A DNA stretch of 64,000 nt from Kosakonia quasisacchari (GTDB taxonomy: Bacteria > Pseudomonadota > Gammaproteobacteria > Enterobacterales > Enterobacteriaceae), in the NCBI RefSeq assembly GCF_004331415.1, contig NZ_SJOP01000020.1, positions 35,485 to 99,484 on the forward strand. The letters are read 5' to 3'. Shown here in pieces: positions 18,427 to 27,055 of this stretch (its first letter is position 1; every line of letters begins with the position of its first letter). The translations under genes were made by a program, and so were the position numbers. Below the pieces are notes generated by a model that had not been told where the DNA came from, did not search any database, and worked only from the letters and a program-made list of their open reading frames with translations.

Positions 18427-18928
18427 AAAAATAATCCTTCGCCTTGCGCAAACCATAAACTGGTGTTGTTGTTGGGAAAACGTCGGTGATTATTGCATTT
18501 AAACAGCGCGACTGTCTGCGTCATTTTTCACTGACTGTGCGGCTGAGGGGGAAATAACGATAACCTTTAGTGATATGTTGAAAAAACAGACGCTTGACCA
18601 GCAAAACCGATAAAGGTTATGACTTTTTTAAGTTAATACATTGTTAAAAAGCGAATCTTCACTGGAGATTAATCGTGTTTTGCCGCTTCGCTTGAGCGGA
18701 ATATCGGCCTGTATGCGGGAATTTAAGGCAAATAACCTTGCCTGCGGCCTCTAACAGTTAATTTTCACGGATAAATGCATAATTTCTCTTTTCCGGCTGT
18801 GGATCACAGGCGTTATTTTCAGTAGGTTATAGAAAGTTTGTTACTGTTTTATTTTCCGCAGCGTTGAGTAAATAACCGCGCCGGAACCACTGACAAACCA
18901 TCATCTAAAACCGATGGAAGGGAAAACT
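18427..18928. promoter_or_regulatory. 502-base divergent intergenic region ydgH/pntA with inverted repeat
   Basis: No gene is seen here. A ten-base inverted repeat, ATAACCTTTA (18560-18569) and TAAAGGTTAT (18611-18620), has its arms 51 bases apart. Its left arm is partly echoed by AATAACCTTGCC near 18731. The region is AT-rich with several possible promoter hexamers, none decisive. The gap is unusually long for two housekeeping genes. Confidence 0.5.
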
Positions 18929-20458
18929 ATGCGTATTGGTGTACCTAAAGAACGGTTGGCCAATGAAACCCGCGTTGCAGCGACGCCGAAAACGGTCGAG
19001 CAACTGCTTAAACTGGGTTTTACCGTCGCGATTGAAAGCGGCGCGGGCAAGCTGGCAAGTTTTGACGACGATGCGTTCGTCCAGGCTGGGGCGACGATTG
19101 TCGATGGGAGCAACGTCTGGCATTCAGACGTTATCCTCAAAGTTAACGCGCCGGATGACGAAGAGATCGCGCTGCTTAGTCCGGGCACGACACTGGTGAG
19201 TTTTATCTGGCCTGCGCAAAATCCGGCATTAATGGAGAAGCTGGCCGCGCGCAACATTACTGTGATGGCAATGGATTCCGTGCCGCGCATCTCCCGCGCC
19301 CAGTCGCTGGATGCGTTGAGCTCAATGGCCAATATTGCGGGCTATCGTGCGATTGTTGAAGCGGCGCATGAATTCGGCCGTTTCTTTACCGGGCAGATCA
19401 CGGCGGCAGGTAAAGTGCCACCGGCGAAGGTGATGGTGATTGGCGCGGGTGTTGCCGGTCTGGCAGCGATTGGCGCGGCCAACAGTCTTGGGGCCATTGT
19501 GCGTGCGTTCGATACGCGTCCTGAAGTCAAAGAGCAGGTGCAGAGTATGGGCGCCGAGTTCCTGGAGCTGGATTTCCAGGAAGAAGCGGGCAGCGGCGAC
19601 GGTTACGCGAAAGTGATGTCCGAAGCCTTTATCAAAGCAGAAATGGACCTCTTCGCAGCCCAGGCGAAAGATGTCGACATCATTGTCACCACGGCGCTTA
19701 TTCCGGGGAAACCCGCACCGAAGCTGATCACCCGTGAAATGGTGGATTCCATGAAGCCGGGCAGCGTGATTGTTGACCTTGCCGCGCAAAACGGCGGTAA
19801 CTGCGAATACACGGTACCGAACGAGGTCAGCACCACCGCCAATGGCGTGAAAGTGATCGGTTATACCGATTTGCCTGGCCGTTTGCCCACGCAGTCTTCC
19901 CAGCTTTACGGCACCAACCTTGTCAACCTGCTGAAATTGCTGTGCGTTGAGAAAGACGGCAATGTGGTTGTCGATTTTGATGACGTTGTGGTTCGCGGGG
20001 TGACCGTGGTTCGCGACGGTGAAGTCACCTGGCCGGCACCGCCGATTCAGGTTTCTGCACAACCGCAGGCTGCGCCAAAAGCTGCCGCTGCACCAAAAGA
20101 AGAGGCCAAACCGGCTTCGCCGTGGCGGAAATATGCCTTTATGGCTCTGGCGATCATCCTGTTTGGCTGGCTCGCCGATGTTGCACCGAAAGAGTTCCTC
20201 GGCCACTTTACCGTCTTCGCACTGGCTTGCGTGGTGGGTTATTACGTGGTGTGGAACGTCTCGCATGCACTGCACACGCCGCTGATGTCGGTGACTAACG
20301 CGATTTCCGGCATTATCGTTGTTGGTGCGCTTTTGCAGATTGGTCACGGCGGCTGGGTCAGCTTCTTGAGTTTTATTGCGGTACTGATTGCCAGCATTAA
20401 TATTTTTGGTGGTTTCACCGTCACTCAGCGCATGCTGAAAATGTTCCGGAAGAACTAA
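18929..20458 (+). CDS. pntA: NAD(P) transhydrogenase subunit alpha
   Basis: A 509-residue alpha subunit of the proton-translocating transhydrogenase. Residues 1-380 form the NAD(H)-binding domain I, with nucleotide motif VMVIGAGVAGLAAIGAANSLG. A proline/alanine-rich linker and about four membrane helices follow. The start MRIGVPKERLANE matches E. coli; an ATG five codons upstream (18914) is in frame but lacks support. The complex uses proton motive force to make NADPH from NADH. NADPH could serve the reductase of the butyrate block, although that link is only by pathway logic. Confidence 0.97.
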   Translation: MRIGVPKERLANETRVAATPKTVEQLLKLGFTVAIESGAGKLASFDDDAFVQAGATIVDGSNVWHSDVILKVNAPDDEEIALLSPGTTLVSFIWPAQNPALMEKLAARNITVMAMDSVPRISRAQSLDALSSMANIAGYRAIVEAAHEFGRFFTGQITAAGKVPPAKVMVIGAGVAGLAAIGAANSLGAIVRAFDTRPEVKEQVQSMGAEFLELDFQEEAGSGDGYAKVMSEAFIKAEMDLFAAQAKDVDIIVTTALIPGKPAPKLITREMVDSMKPGSVIVDLAAQNGGNCEYTVPNEVSTTANGVKVIGYTDLPGRLPTQSSQLYGTNLVNLLKLLCVEKDGNVVVDFDDVVVRGVTVVRDGEVTWPAPPIQVSAQPQAAPKAAAAPKEEAKPASPWRKYAFMALAIILFGWLADVAPKEFLGHFTVFALACVVGYYVVWNVSHALHTPLMSVTNAISGIIVVGALLQIGHGGWVSFLSFIAVLIASINIFGGFTVTQRMLKMFRKN

Positions 20459-20468
20459 GGGGTAACAG

Positions 20469-21857
20469 ATGTCTGGAGGATTAGTTACAGCTGCATACAT
20501 TGTTGCCGCGATCCTGTTTATTTTCAGTCTGGCGGGGCTTTCTAAACACGAAACGTCTCAGCAGGGGAATAACTTTGGTATCGCCGGGATGGCGATTGCA
20601 CTAATTGCAACCATCTTTGGCCCGGACACCGGGAATGTCGCCTGGATTTTAGTGGCGATGATTATCGGCGGCGCGATTGGTATTCGCCTGGCGAAGAAAG
20701 TTGAAATGACCGAAATGCCAGAGCTGGTGGCGGTACTGCACAGCTTTGTCGGCCTGGCTGCGGTATTGGTCGGTTTTAACAGCTATCTTGACCACGAAGT
20801 GGGACTGGATCCGGTGCTGGTGAATATTCACCTGACGGAAGTGTTCCTCGGCATCTTCATTGGTGCGGTGACCTTCACGGGTTCTATCGTCGCTTTCGGT
20901 AAACTGCGCGGGAAGATCTCCTCGAAGCCGCTGATGCTGCCGCATCGCCACAAATTGAATCTGGCTGCATTAGTGGTTTCCTTCGTGTTGCTGCTGGTGT
21001 TTGTACGCGCTGAAAGTGTTGGTCTGCAAGTGTTGGCGCTGTTGATCATGACGATGATTGCGCTGGTGTTTGGCTGGCATCTGGTGGCCTCTATCGGTGG
21101 TGCGGATATGCCGGTAGTGGTTTCCATGCTGAACTCCTATTCCGGTTGGGCGGCGGCGGCGGCGGGCTTTATGCTCAGCAACGACCTGCTGATCGTTACC
21201 GGTGCGCTGGTCGGCTCTTCCGGTGCGATCCTCTCTTACATTATGTGTAAGGCGATGAACCGCTCCTTTATCAGCGTGATTGCCGGTGGTTTTGGTACTG
21301 ATGGTTCCTCAACCGGTAGCGATGAAGAAGCGGGCGAGCACCGTGAAATCAATGCCGAAGAGACCGCCGAGCTGCTGAAAAACTCGCATTCGGTCATCAT
21401 CACCCCAGGCTACGGCATGGCGGTGGCGCAGGCGCAATATCCGGTGGCGGAAATCACCGAAAAACTGCGCGCGCGCGGCGTGAAGGTGCGTTTCGGTATT
21501 CACCCGGTTGCCGGACGTTTACCGGGCCATATGAACGTACTGCTGGCAGAAGCGAAAGTGCCTTACGACATCGTGCTGGAAATGGACGAAATCAACGATG
21601 ATTTCGCCGACACCGACACCGTGCTGGTTATTGGTGCGAACGACACGGTTAACCCGGCGGCGCAGGATGATCCGAAGAGCCCGATCGCAGGTATGCCGGT
21701 GCTGGAAGTGTGGAAAGCGCAGAACGTGATTGTGTTCAAACGTTCCATGAACACCGGTTACGCGGGCGTGCAAAACCCCTTGTTCTTTAAAGAGAACACG
21801 CAGATGTTGTTTGGCGATGCCAAAGCCAGCGTTGACGCTATCCTCAAAGCGCTGTAA
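20469..21857 (+). CDS. pntB: NAD(P) transhydrogenase subunit beta
   Basis: A 462-residue beta subunit. About nine membrane helices (residues 1-260) are followed by the NADP(H)-binding domain III with VIITPGYGMAVAQAQ and the C-terminal block MNTGYAGVQNPLFF. The length equals E. coli PntB. It starts ten bases after pntA, so the two form an operon, ended by a strong hairpin. Confidence 0.97.
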   Translation: MSGGLVTAAYIVAAILFIFSLAGLSKHETSQQGNNFGIAGMAIALIATIFGPDTGNVAWILVAMIIGGAIGIRLAKKVEMTEMPELVAVLHSFVGLAAVLVGFNSYLDHEVGLDPVLVNIHLTEVFLGIFIGAVTFTGSIVAFGKLRGKISSKPLMLPHRHKLNLAALVVSFVLLLVFVRAESVGLQVLALLIMTMIALVFGWHLVASIGGADMPVVVSMLNSYSGWAAAAAGFMLSNDLLIVTGALVGSSGAILSYIMCKAMNRSFISVIAGGFGTDGSSTGSDEEAGEHREINAEETAELLKNSHSVIITPGYGMAVAQAQYPVAEITEKLRARGVKVRFGIHPVAGRLPGHMNVLLAEAKVPYDIVLEMDEINDDFADTDTVLVIGANDTVNPAAQDDPKSPIAGMPVLEVWKAQNVIVFKRSMNTGYAGVQNPLFFKENTQMLFGDAKASVDAILKAL

Positions 21858-21870
21858 TGCGTATCGATTG

Positions 21871-21899
21871 AAAAACCGCTCTTCGGAGCGGTTTTTTTT
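21871..21899 (+). terminator. Terminator after pntAB
   Basis: ACCGCTC/GAGCGGT (21875-21881 and 21886-21892) with a TTCG tetraloop, followed by an eight-T run. Fourteen bases after the pntB stop. Confidence 0.95.
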
Positions 21900-21963
21900 G
21901 GTCTGCATTGGCGAAAGCAGTGTGTCTATACTTTTATCTTCATGTTTTTTATGAGGAGGAAGG

Positions 21964-23076
21964 ATGACGTTTTTGTCACGTTTTGACTTCATATCCATAT
22001 TGATGTTGCCATCATTCTGGATTGGTCTTGCCACGGTGGTTATCGTTACGCTGGTTGTCTACTGGCTGTTCACCTACTTACTGAATATGGTGCTGAAAGG
22101 CGCGCGTAACTGGAGTGAAAAGCAGGAGGGCGTCGGCAGGCTGCAGCATGTTGTGGTGGATATGCTCAGGCGCACCAGCAAATTCCTGCTCTTTGTGGCG
22201 GCGTTACTCTTCAGCCTGCGGTTTGTCGATCTCCCCAATCACCTGTTTACCACACTCGGGCACGCCTGGTTTTTAGTGCTGGCGGTTCAAATCGCCCTCT
22301 GGCTTGATCAGGGCGTGGTGTCGTGGATGCGTCACTTGATGTTCTCGCCCAATACCAGTAAAAACCCGGTCACCATGGTGATTGCCGGTCTGCTGCTGCG
22401 CATGATGCTCTGGACGATGATGTTGTTATCGATTCTGGCGAATGTCGGGGTCAACATTACCGCGCTGGTCGCCAGCCTTGGCGTGGGCGGTATCGCCATT
22501 GCGCTGGCGGTGCAAACCATTCTCAGCGATGTTTTCGCCTCGCTTTCTATCGGCTTTGATAAACCTTTTGAGATCGGTGACTTCGTCGTTTTCGGCGACG
22601 TTGCTGGCACTATTGAGCATATTGGCCTGAAGACGACGCGTATTCGTAGCCTGAGCGGGGAGCAGATTGTTTGCGGTAACGCCATCTTGCTTCAACAAAC
22701 GCTACATAACTACAAACGTATGCAGACCCGGCGCATCGTCTTCACCTTTGGTCTGGCGCTCACTACGCCGCCGGAGAAGCTGCGTAAAGTGGGTGAAATG
22801 GTACGCGCCATCATCACTGATGTTGGCAACACGCGCTTTGACCGCGCCCATTTCCTGGGGTTTGGTACCGATCGGCTGAATTTTGAAGTGGTGCATATCG
22901 TCAATTCGGCGGACTACAACACCTACATGGATATTCAACAAGAAATCAATATCCGCATCATGGAGCATCTGGCTGCAGAGGGGATTGAACTGGCACTGCC
23001 GTGCGTAGTGGTGAAAGGGGGAGTGGCTGTCGAAACGTCGCCCGCAGAACCACAAAGGGAACAAACGGCTGTATAA
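21964..23076 (+). CDS. MscS-family mechanosensitive ion channel
   Basis: A 370-residue membrane protein. N-terminal helices (residues about 15-160) lead to the pore-lining TM3 with the small-residue pattern ALVASLGVGGIAIALAVQTI. The cytoplasmic beta domain FEIGDFVVFGDVAGTIEHIGL follows. It belongs to the MscS superfamily, which opens under membrane tension to release solutes. It sits beside uspE, the place occupied in E. coli by the different MscS paralogue ynaI, so I give no symbol. The RBS GAGGAGGA precedes the ATG. It converges on uspE with a shared hairpin. Confidence 0.88.
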   Translation: MTFLSRFDFISILMLPSFWIGLATVVIVTLVVYWLFTYLLNMVLKGARNWSEKQEGVGRLQHVVVDMLRRTSKFLLFVAALLFSLRFVDLPNHLFTTLGHAWFLVLAVQIALWLDQGVVSWMRHLMFSPNTSKNPVTMVIAGLLLRMMLWTMMLLSILANVGVNITALVASLGVGGIAIALAVQTILSDVFASLSIGFDKPFEIGDFVVFGDVAGTIEHIGLKTTRIRSLSGEQIVCGNAILLQQTLHNYKRMQTRRIVFTFGLALTTPPEKLRKVGEMVRAIITDVGNTRFDRAHFLGFGTDRLNFEVVHIVNSADYNTYMDIQQEINIRIMEHLAAEGIELALPCVVVKGGVAVETSPAEPQREQTAV

Positions 23077-23099
23077 AAAAACCCGCCTCGCGGCGGGTT
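23074..23099. terminator. Convergent terminator between mscS-family gene and uspE
   Basis: AACCCGCC/GGCGGGTT (23080-23087 and 23092-23099) with a four-base loop. The A run at 23074-23080 gives a T run on the minus strand, best suited to uspE. It overlaps the channel gene's stop region and probably works in both directions. Confidence 0.85.
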
Positions 23100-23105
23100 G
23101 CTTGT

Positions 23106-24056
23106 TTAGTCGTCTTCTTCGTCGTCCAGCTCGACGGGCGTCTGGTACTCATCGGGTTTAATGACCAGCAGGTCGCAACGCAGATGATCAATAACTTGCT
23201 CGGCAGTGTTACCAAGGAAGGCGGCGGAGATCCCGGTTCGCCCGATGGTGCCAAGCACAACAATCCCTGCTTGCAGGTGCTCAGCCAGATCCGGGATCAC
23301 CTCTTCGGGTAACCCTTTCTCCACATGTGTGAGTTTTTCATCGATGCCAAATTTCTGCCGTAACGCTTTCATCGCCAGCAAGTGCTGACCGCGAATCGCG
23401 TCGTTGTATACGCTGGGATCAAACTCCGGCAGTTCAATCGCGATGTTGATAGGCGTCACCGGGTAAGCGCCAACCAGATGAACTTCGGTATGGTTAACCT
23501 GTTCGGCCAGATGCAGCGTCTCTTTGACCAGTTTTTCATTCAGCGAGTTGTGGTAAATCTCCTCGCTGGCGAGATTGACTGCGACAACGGCACGTCCGGC
23601 TTCAGGCCATGGTTGGTCTTTCACCATCCACACCGGGCACGGGCATTTACGGAGCAGATGCCAGTCGGTTGGAGTAAAAATAACGGATTCCAGTTTGTCA
23701 TGCTGGTGGGTCATCTTCAGCAGTAAATCGTGTCCACCCGCCAGAATTTCCTGAATGATGGCTTCGAAGGGACGATTGTGCCAGACCACTTTGATTTCGA
23801 TTGGCACACCCGCGTCAATATAGTATTTCGCCTGCTCACGGATCCACGCGGTACGCTGGCTGATGACGCCCTGGCGCATTGCGGTACGTTCGTCAGGGGA
23901 CAGAAGGGTGGTCATTTCGTAAGAGAAGTCATAAATCGGCAAAAACGCTTTAATGCGGCCGCCAATCCGTTGATGCAAATACACAGCACGTCGTAACGCT
24001 GGCTGATCGTCCTGATTGGGATCGATGGCGACCAACATATTCTGATACTTAGCCAT
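23106..24056 (-). CDS. uspE: Universal stress protein E
   Basis: A 316-residue tandem-UspA protein. Two Usp domains are visible, opening with NMLVAIDPNQDDQPALRRAV and continuing with AVVAVNLASEE. The C-terminal domain ends in the nucleotide-binding style motif VLGTIGRTGISAAFLGNTAEQV. The tail is unusually acidic (LDDEEDD). The start MAKYQNM equals E. coli UspE; a nine-codon upstream extension is unlikely. E. coli UspE affects stress survival and motility or adhesion balance. It lies next to fnr as in E. coli. Confidence 0.95.
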   Translation of the reverse strand: MAKYQNMLVAIDPNQDDQPALRRAVYLHQRIGGRIKAFLPIYDFSYEMTTLLSPDERTAMRQGVISQRTAWIREQAKYYIDAGVPIEIKVVWHNRPFEAIIQEILAGGHDLLLKMTHQHDKLESVIFTPTDWHLLRKCPCPVWMVKDQPWPEAGRAVVAVNLASEEIYHNSLNEKLVKETLHLAEQVNHTEVHLVGAYPVTPINIAIELPEFDPSVYNDAIRGQHLLAMKALRQKFGIDEKLTHVEKGLPEEVIPDLAEHLQAGIVVLGTIGRTGISAAFLGNTAEQVIDHLRCDLLVIKPDEYQTPVELDDEEDD

Positions 24057-24201
24057 ACAGGGTCTCCTTACATCTGTCACCACAGTCTGTCAGTAAAAGA
24101 TAACCCATAAGTGCTGAATGAAACAGGGGAAAGCCTTCGCCAGATCAATAAATCAGATAAATTTAATTACCTGGCAAAGGTGATATCAAGCGGGGAAAAA
24201 C

Positions 24202-24954
24202 TCAGGCAACGTTGCGTGCATGGCCGGCCAGTTGCGCCAGCATGTCGCTATTTTCAATGGTGATATATTTCCCTTTCACCGCCAGCATTCCGCTCTTCTG
24301 GAAACGCCCCAGCAAACGGCTGATGGTTTCCACGGTCAGGCCCAGATAGTTGCCGATATCGCCACGCGTCATCGTCAGGCGGAATTCACGCGGGGAGAAA
24401 CCGCGCTGTGCAAAACGGCGGGAGAGGTTATAAATAAACGCAGCCAGGCGCTCTTCTGCATTTTTCTTCGATAACAGCAGGATCATATCCTGGTCGCCTT
24501 TGATCTCGCCGCTCATCAGACGCATCATCTGCTGACGCAGATTGGGCATTTTACCCGAGAGGTCATCCAGCGTTTCAAACGGGATTTCACAAACCATCGA
24601 TGTTTCAAGCGCCTGCGCGAAGCTCGGATGATGGCCGGTACCAATGGCATCAAAGCCCACCAAATCACCCGCCAGATGGAAACCGGTGATCTGCTCGTCG
24701 CCCTGTTCGGTAATGGTGTAGCTTTTGATCGTACCGGAACGGATAGCGTAGAGCGATTTCAATTCATCCCCGGCTTTGAACAAGGTCTGACCTTTCTGGA
24801 TGGGCTTTTTACGCTCAATGATGTTATCGAGCTGATCCAGCTCATGTTCATTCAGAGTAAAGGGGATGCAAAGCTGGCTAATGCTGCAATCCTGGCAATG
24901 GATTGCGCAACCGCCAGACTGAATGCGTCGTATAATTCGCTTTTCCGGGATCAT
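24202..24954 (-). CDS. fnr: FNR, oxygen-sensing transcriptional regulator
   Basis: A 250-residue CRP/FNR-family protein almost identical to E. coli FNR. The [4Fe-4S] ligands are in GGCAIHCQDCSISQLC (Cys20, 23, 29) with the fourth cysteine in MVCEIPF. The recognition helix VETISRLLGRF contains the FNR-type E-SR contact residues. The cluster is present only without oxygen, and the dimer then binds TTGAT-N4-ATCAA sites. An FNR box lies just upstream of its own start, and another is present at 31,118 before the butyrate genes. Confidence 0.98.
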   Translation of the reverse strand: MIPEKRIIRRIQSGGCAIHCQDCSISQLCIPFTLNEHELDQLDNIIERKKPIQKGQTLFKAGDELKSLYAIRSGTIKSYTITEQGDEQITGFHLAGDLVGFDAIGTGHHPSFAQALETSMVCEIPFETLDDLSGKMPNLRQQMMRLMSGEIKGDQDMILLLSKKNAEERLAAFIYNLSRRFAQRGFSPREFRLTMTRGDIGNYLGLTVETISRLLGRFQKSGMLAVKGKYITIENSDMLAQLAGHARNVA

Positions 24955-24974
24955 AGGTCTGCTCAACGCCGTAA

Positions 24975-24988
24975 TTGATATTGGTCAA
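24975..24988 (-). promoter_or_regulatory. FNR box in the fnr promoter (autoregulation)
   Basis: TTGAT-ATTG-GTCAA lies 21 bases upstream of the fnr ATG. It matches the FNR consensus TTGAT-N4-ATCAA at nine of ten positions. In E. coli FNR represses itself through a site in this position. Confidence 0.85.
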
Positions 24989-25163
24989 TTTTAACATCTT
25001 TTTGCTGGGCGCGTAAGCCTGGTAAAACGTCAATTCACGATTAATAAAACGGGAGGCAGAAATGAAAAGAGATGACATTGCACCATCTCTTTGAAATTCC
25101 ATCATTTCGCTAAGGCCTTTACCACAAAAGAGGGGGAAAAGAACGCTAAATATGCGTTTTTTC

Positions 25164-25679
25164 TCACAATAGAAGATACCCTTCATGGCGTAGCAACCAC
25201 TCTTTTCGCTGCACGCCGCCCGCATATCCCGTCATCGTGCCGTTACTGCCGATAACACGATGGCAAGGCACGACAATACTCACCGGATTGGAACCATTCG
25301 CTGCGCCAACAGCGCGCGCTGCACCTGTGCGTCCCAGTTTTCCCGCCAACTGACCATAGTGCATCACCTGACCACAGGGAATGGTGCGTAGCGCTTGCCA
25401 TACTTCACGCTGAAAAGGCGTGCCGCCAGTTGCCGTCGGCAGTGTTTCAATCACGGCCAGATCGCCGTCAAAATAATCCTGCAATTTTTGGCTTAATCCG
25501 CCCGGATTATGCGCCGCCACTCGCTGGTAACCCTCCCGGCGATAGTGGATATTCAGTAATTCAACCATCCGATCGCTGTGTTCTTCCCATTCAACCGCGC
25601 GAAGTTGGAATTGTTCGTCACACAGTATCCACAGCGGGCCAAGCGGCGTGGAAATATTATCTTCAAGCAAAGTCAGCAT
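25164..25679 (-). CDS. ogt: Ogt, O6-alkylguanine-DNA alkyltransferase
   Basis: A 171-residue suicide DNA-repair protein that moves the alkyl group from O6-alkylguanine or O4-alkylthymine to its own cysteine. The active-site motif IVVPCHRVIG is present at about residues 135-144 and the helix-turn-helix contact region GAARAVGAANGSNP precedes it. Length and sequence equal E. coli Ogt. It lies upstream of fnr on the same strand, separated by about 210 bases. Confidence 0.96.
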   Translation of the reverse strand: MLTLLEDNISTPLGPLWILCDEQFQLRAVEWEEHSDRMVELLNIHYRREGYQRVAAHNPGGLSQKLQDYFDGDLAVIETLPTATGGTPFQREVWQALRTIPCGQVMHYGQLAGKLGRTGAARAVGAANGSNPVSIVVPCHRVIGSNGTMTGYAGGVQRKEWLLRHEGYLLL

Positions 25680-25840
25680 CTGGCATCCTTTCAGTGGGCA
25701 ACGGCGTCAATTTATCAAACGTACAGCGATGCCGCTATACCCCAAAAGGGCCTATATTCTGAGCAAAGAAATAAGCTGGTGAAATAATAGCCAGCGAAGT
25801 ATGCATTATTTAATAGATGATATATTGCACTTGTTTCGCG

Positions 25841-25936
25841 AATAAAAAAATAGAGCCTGCCGACATCCGTCAGGCTCTACAGTACACACAGCAGCGCATC
25901 CGTTCGTTATTTTATGCATTTTCATCCTTGCGCGGT
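25841..25936 (-). ncRNA. mcaS: McaS small regulatory RNA
   Basis: The minus strand from about 25936 carries a sequence whose 3' two-thirds match, from memory, E. coli McaS (IsrA): the blocks GGATGCGCTGCTGTGTGTAC and TGTAGAGCCTG, and a final hairpin TAGAGCCTG/CAGGCTCTA (25871-25879 and 25851-25859) running into TTTTTTTAT. A TATATT-like -10 box precedes the ACCG start. The place, next to smrA (ydaL), is that of E. coli mcaS. McaS is an Hfq-dependent sRNA that represses csgD and activates flhDC and pgaA, and it also titrates CsrA. The first 35 bases differ from E. coli. The rest of the gap (25,680-26,200) shows no gene. Confidence 0.85.
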
Positions 25937-26200
25937 AAATATAGTTATAGCGTTCCTGCATAATATTTCCAGTAAGAATTGGTGATTGATTTCACGATAT
26001 TTTAACTGAAACTCAGAATATTAATTTTTCTTAAGCTTAGATTTTCATAACATTACTAAGAGTGATGTTATTGGAATATCGTCCAGGAGAACCGACCGTT
26101 ATTCCTTTTTCATGTGCAAAAGCCAATTTGGCACCCATCATTGTGAGCTCAGGCCCTGCCAGCTATAGTACGGGGGCAGAAGTAGCTGGAGGATTGCCCT

Positions 26201-26764
26201 ATGAACCCTGACGACAAATCGCTTTTCCTTGACGCCATGGAAGATGTCCAACCCCTGAAGCGCAGTGCCGATGTGCACTGGCAACCGAGCCACAATTCAC
26301 GCACGTTACAACGCGTCGACATGCTGCAACTCGACAACTTTCTGACCACCGGGTTTCTGGATATTGTTCCGCTTGGTTCACCACTGGAGTTCAAACGAGA
26401 AGGCCTGCAACAAGGGGTGCTTGATAAATTACGCCAGGGGAAATACGGCCAACAGGCAAGCCTGAACTTACTGCGCCTGCCGGTAGAGCAGTGCCGACAA
26501 AGGGTGTTCCGTTTTATCTATCATGCGCGCCAGGATGGGCTACGCAATGTGCTTATCATTCATGGTAAAGCGCGTGAAGACGGTTCGCATGCGAATATCA
26601 TTCGGAGTTATCTGGCGCGCTGGTTGCCTGAATTTGATGAGGTTCAGGCGTTTTGTACCGCGTTGCCGCACCATGGCGGAAGTGGTGCTTGCTATGTCGC
26701 GCTTCGCAAGTCTGAGCAGGCGAAGCAGGATAACTGGGAACGGCATGCAAAACGCAGCCGTTGA
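26201..26764 (+). CDS. smrA: SmrA, Smr-domain DNA endonuclease
   Basis: A 187-residue protein with a C-terminal Smr (small MutS-related) domain. Domain motifs are visible in LDLLRL-like LNLLRLPVEQCRQRVFRFI, VLIIHGKAREDGSHAN and the glycine-rich end LPHHGGSGACYVALR. E. coli SmrA (YdaL) nicks DNA; its biological role is not clear. The ATG follows AGCTGGAGG. It marks the last conserved core gene before the accessory butyrate block. Confidence 0.92.
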   Translation: MNPDDKSLFLDAMEDVQPLKRSADVHWQPSHNSRTLQRVDMLQLDNFLTTGFLDIVPLGSPLEFKREGLQQGVLDKLRQGKYGQQASLNLLRLPVEQCRQRVFRFIYHARQDGLRNVLIIHGKAREDGSHANIIRSYLARWLPEFDEVQAFCTALPHHGGSGACYVALRKSEQAKQDNWERHAKRSR

Positions 26765-26812
26765 AGAACGCAGTGGTGACTGGAAATTAGCTTGTGAATG
26801 GTAAATAAAAGG

Positions 26813-26841
26813 CGGGAACCGGTCAGGTTCCCGTTATTTTT
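26813..26841. terminator. Bidirectional terminator between smrA and the butyrate operon
   Basis: CGGGAACC/GGTTCCCG (26813-26820 and 26826-26833) with a five-base loop. It is flanked by TAAATAAAA on the left and TTATTTTTTT on the right, so it can end transcription from both smrA and the minus-strand operon. Confidence 0.9.
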
Positions 26842-27045
26842 TTAATCCGCATATTCGGCCGCAATAAGGATTTCATTTTGCCGGGTACCCAGCGCGCTTG
26901 AAAGATGTTCTGTCTCCGTACTATTCAGCTCAATTGAAATATCATCCCGCCCATCGTTGAAATTGCTGTTCAGGCATACACTGCCATTAGGTTTTGTCAC
27001 GGTGATTTGATTTGGAAACAATGCAATATTCTTTTTACCCATCAT
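26842..27045 (-). CDS. Unknown 67-residue protein, last gene of the butyrate operon
   Basis: I do not recognise this protein. It opens MMGKKNIALFPNQITVTKPN, has a polar middle with GRDDISIELNSTETEHL and an acidic end (AAEYAD). No signal peptide or membrane segment is visible. It starts ten bases after the buk stop with the ribosome-binding site AGAGG at the correct distance, and a terminator follows at once. It is therefore very likely translated as the last gene of the thiolase-reductase-ptb-buk unit. A small regulatory or structural partner of the pathway is conceivable but nothing in the sequence shows it. Confidence 0.65.
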   Translation of the reverse strand: MMGKKNIALFPNQITVTKPNGSVCLNSNFNDGRDDISIELNSTETEHLSSALGTRQNEILIAAEYAD

Positions 27046-27055
27046 TTATACCTCT

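Noticed and set aside
19322..20500. Long minus-strand open frame (392 codons) opposite pntA
   Set aside because: It is fully antisense to a well-conserved gene, its protein is rich in His, Arg and Gln as expected from the complement of GC-rich codons, and no family is recognisable.
21964..23076. Calling this gene ynaI because it adjoins uspE
   Set aside because: The sequence differs from E. coli YnaI outside the common MscS core.
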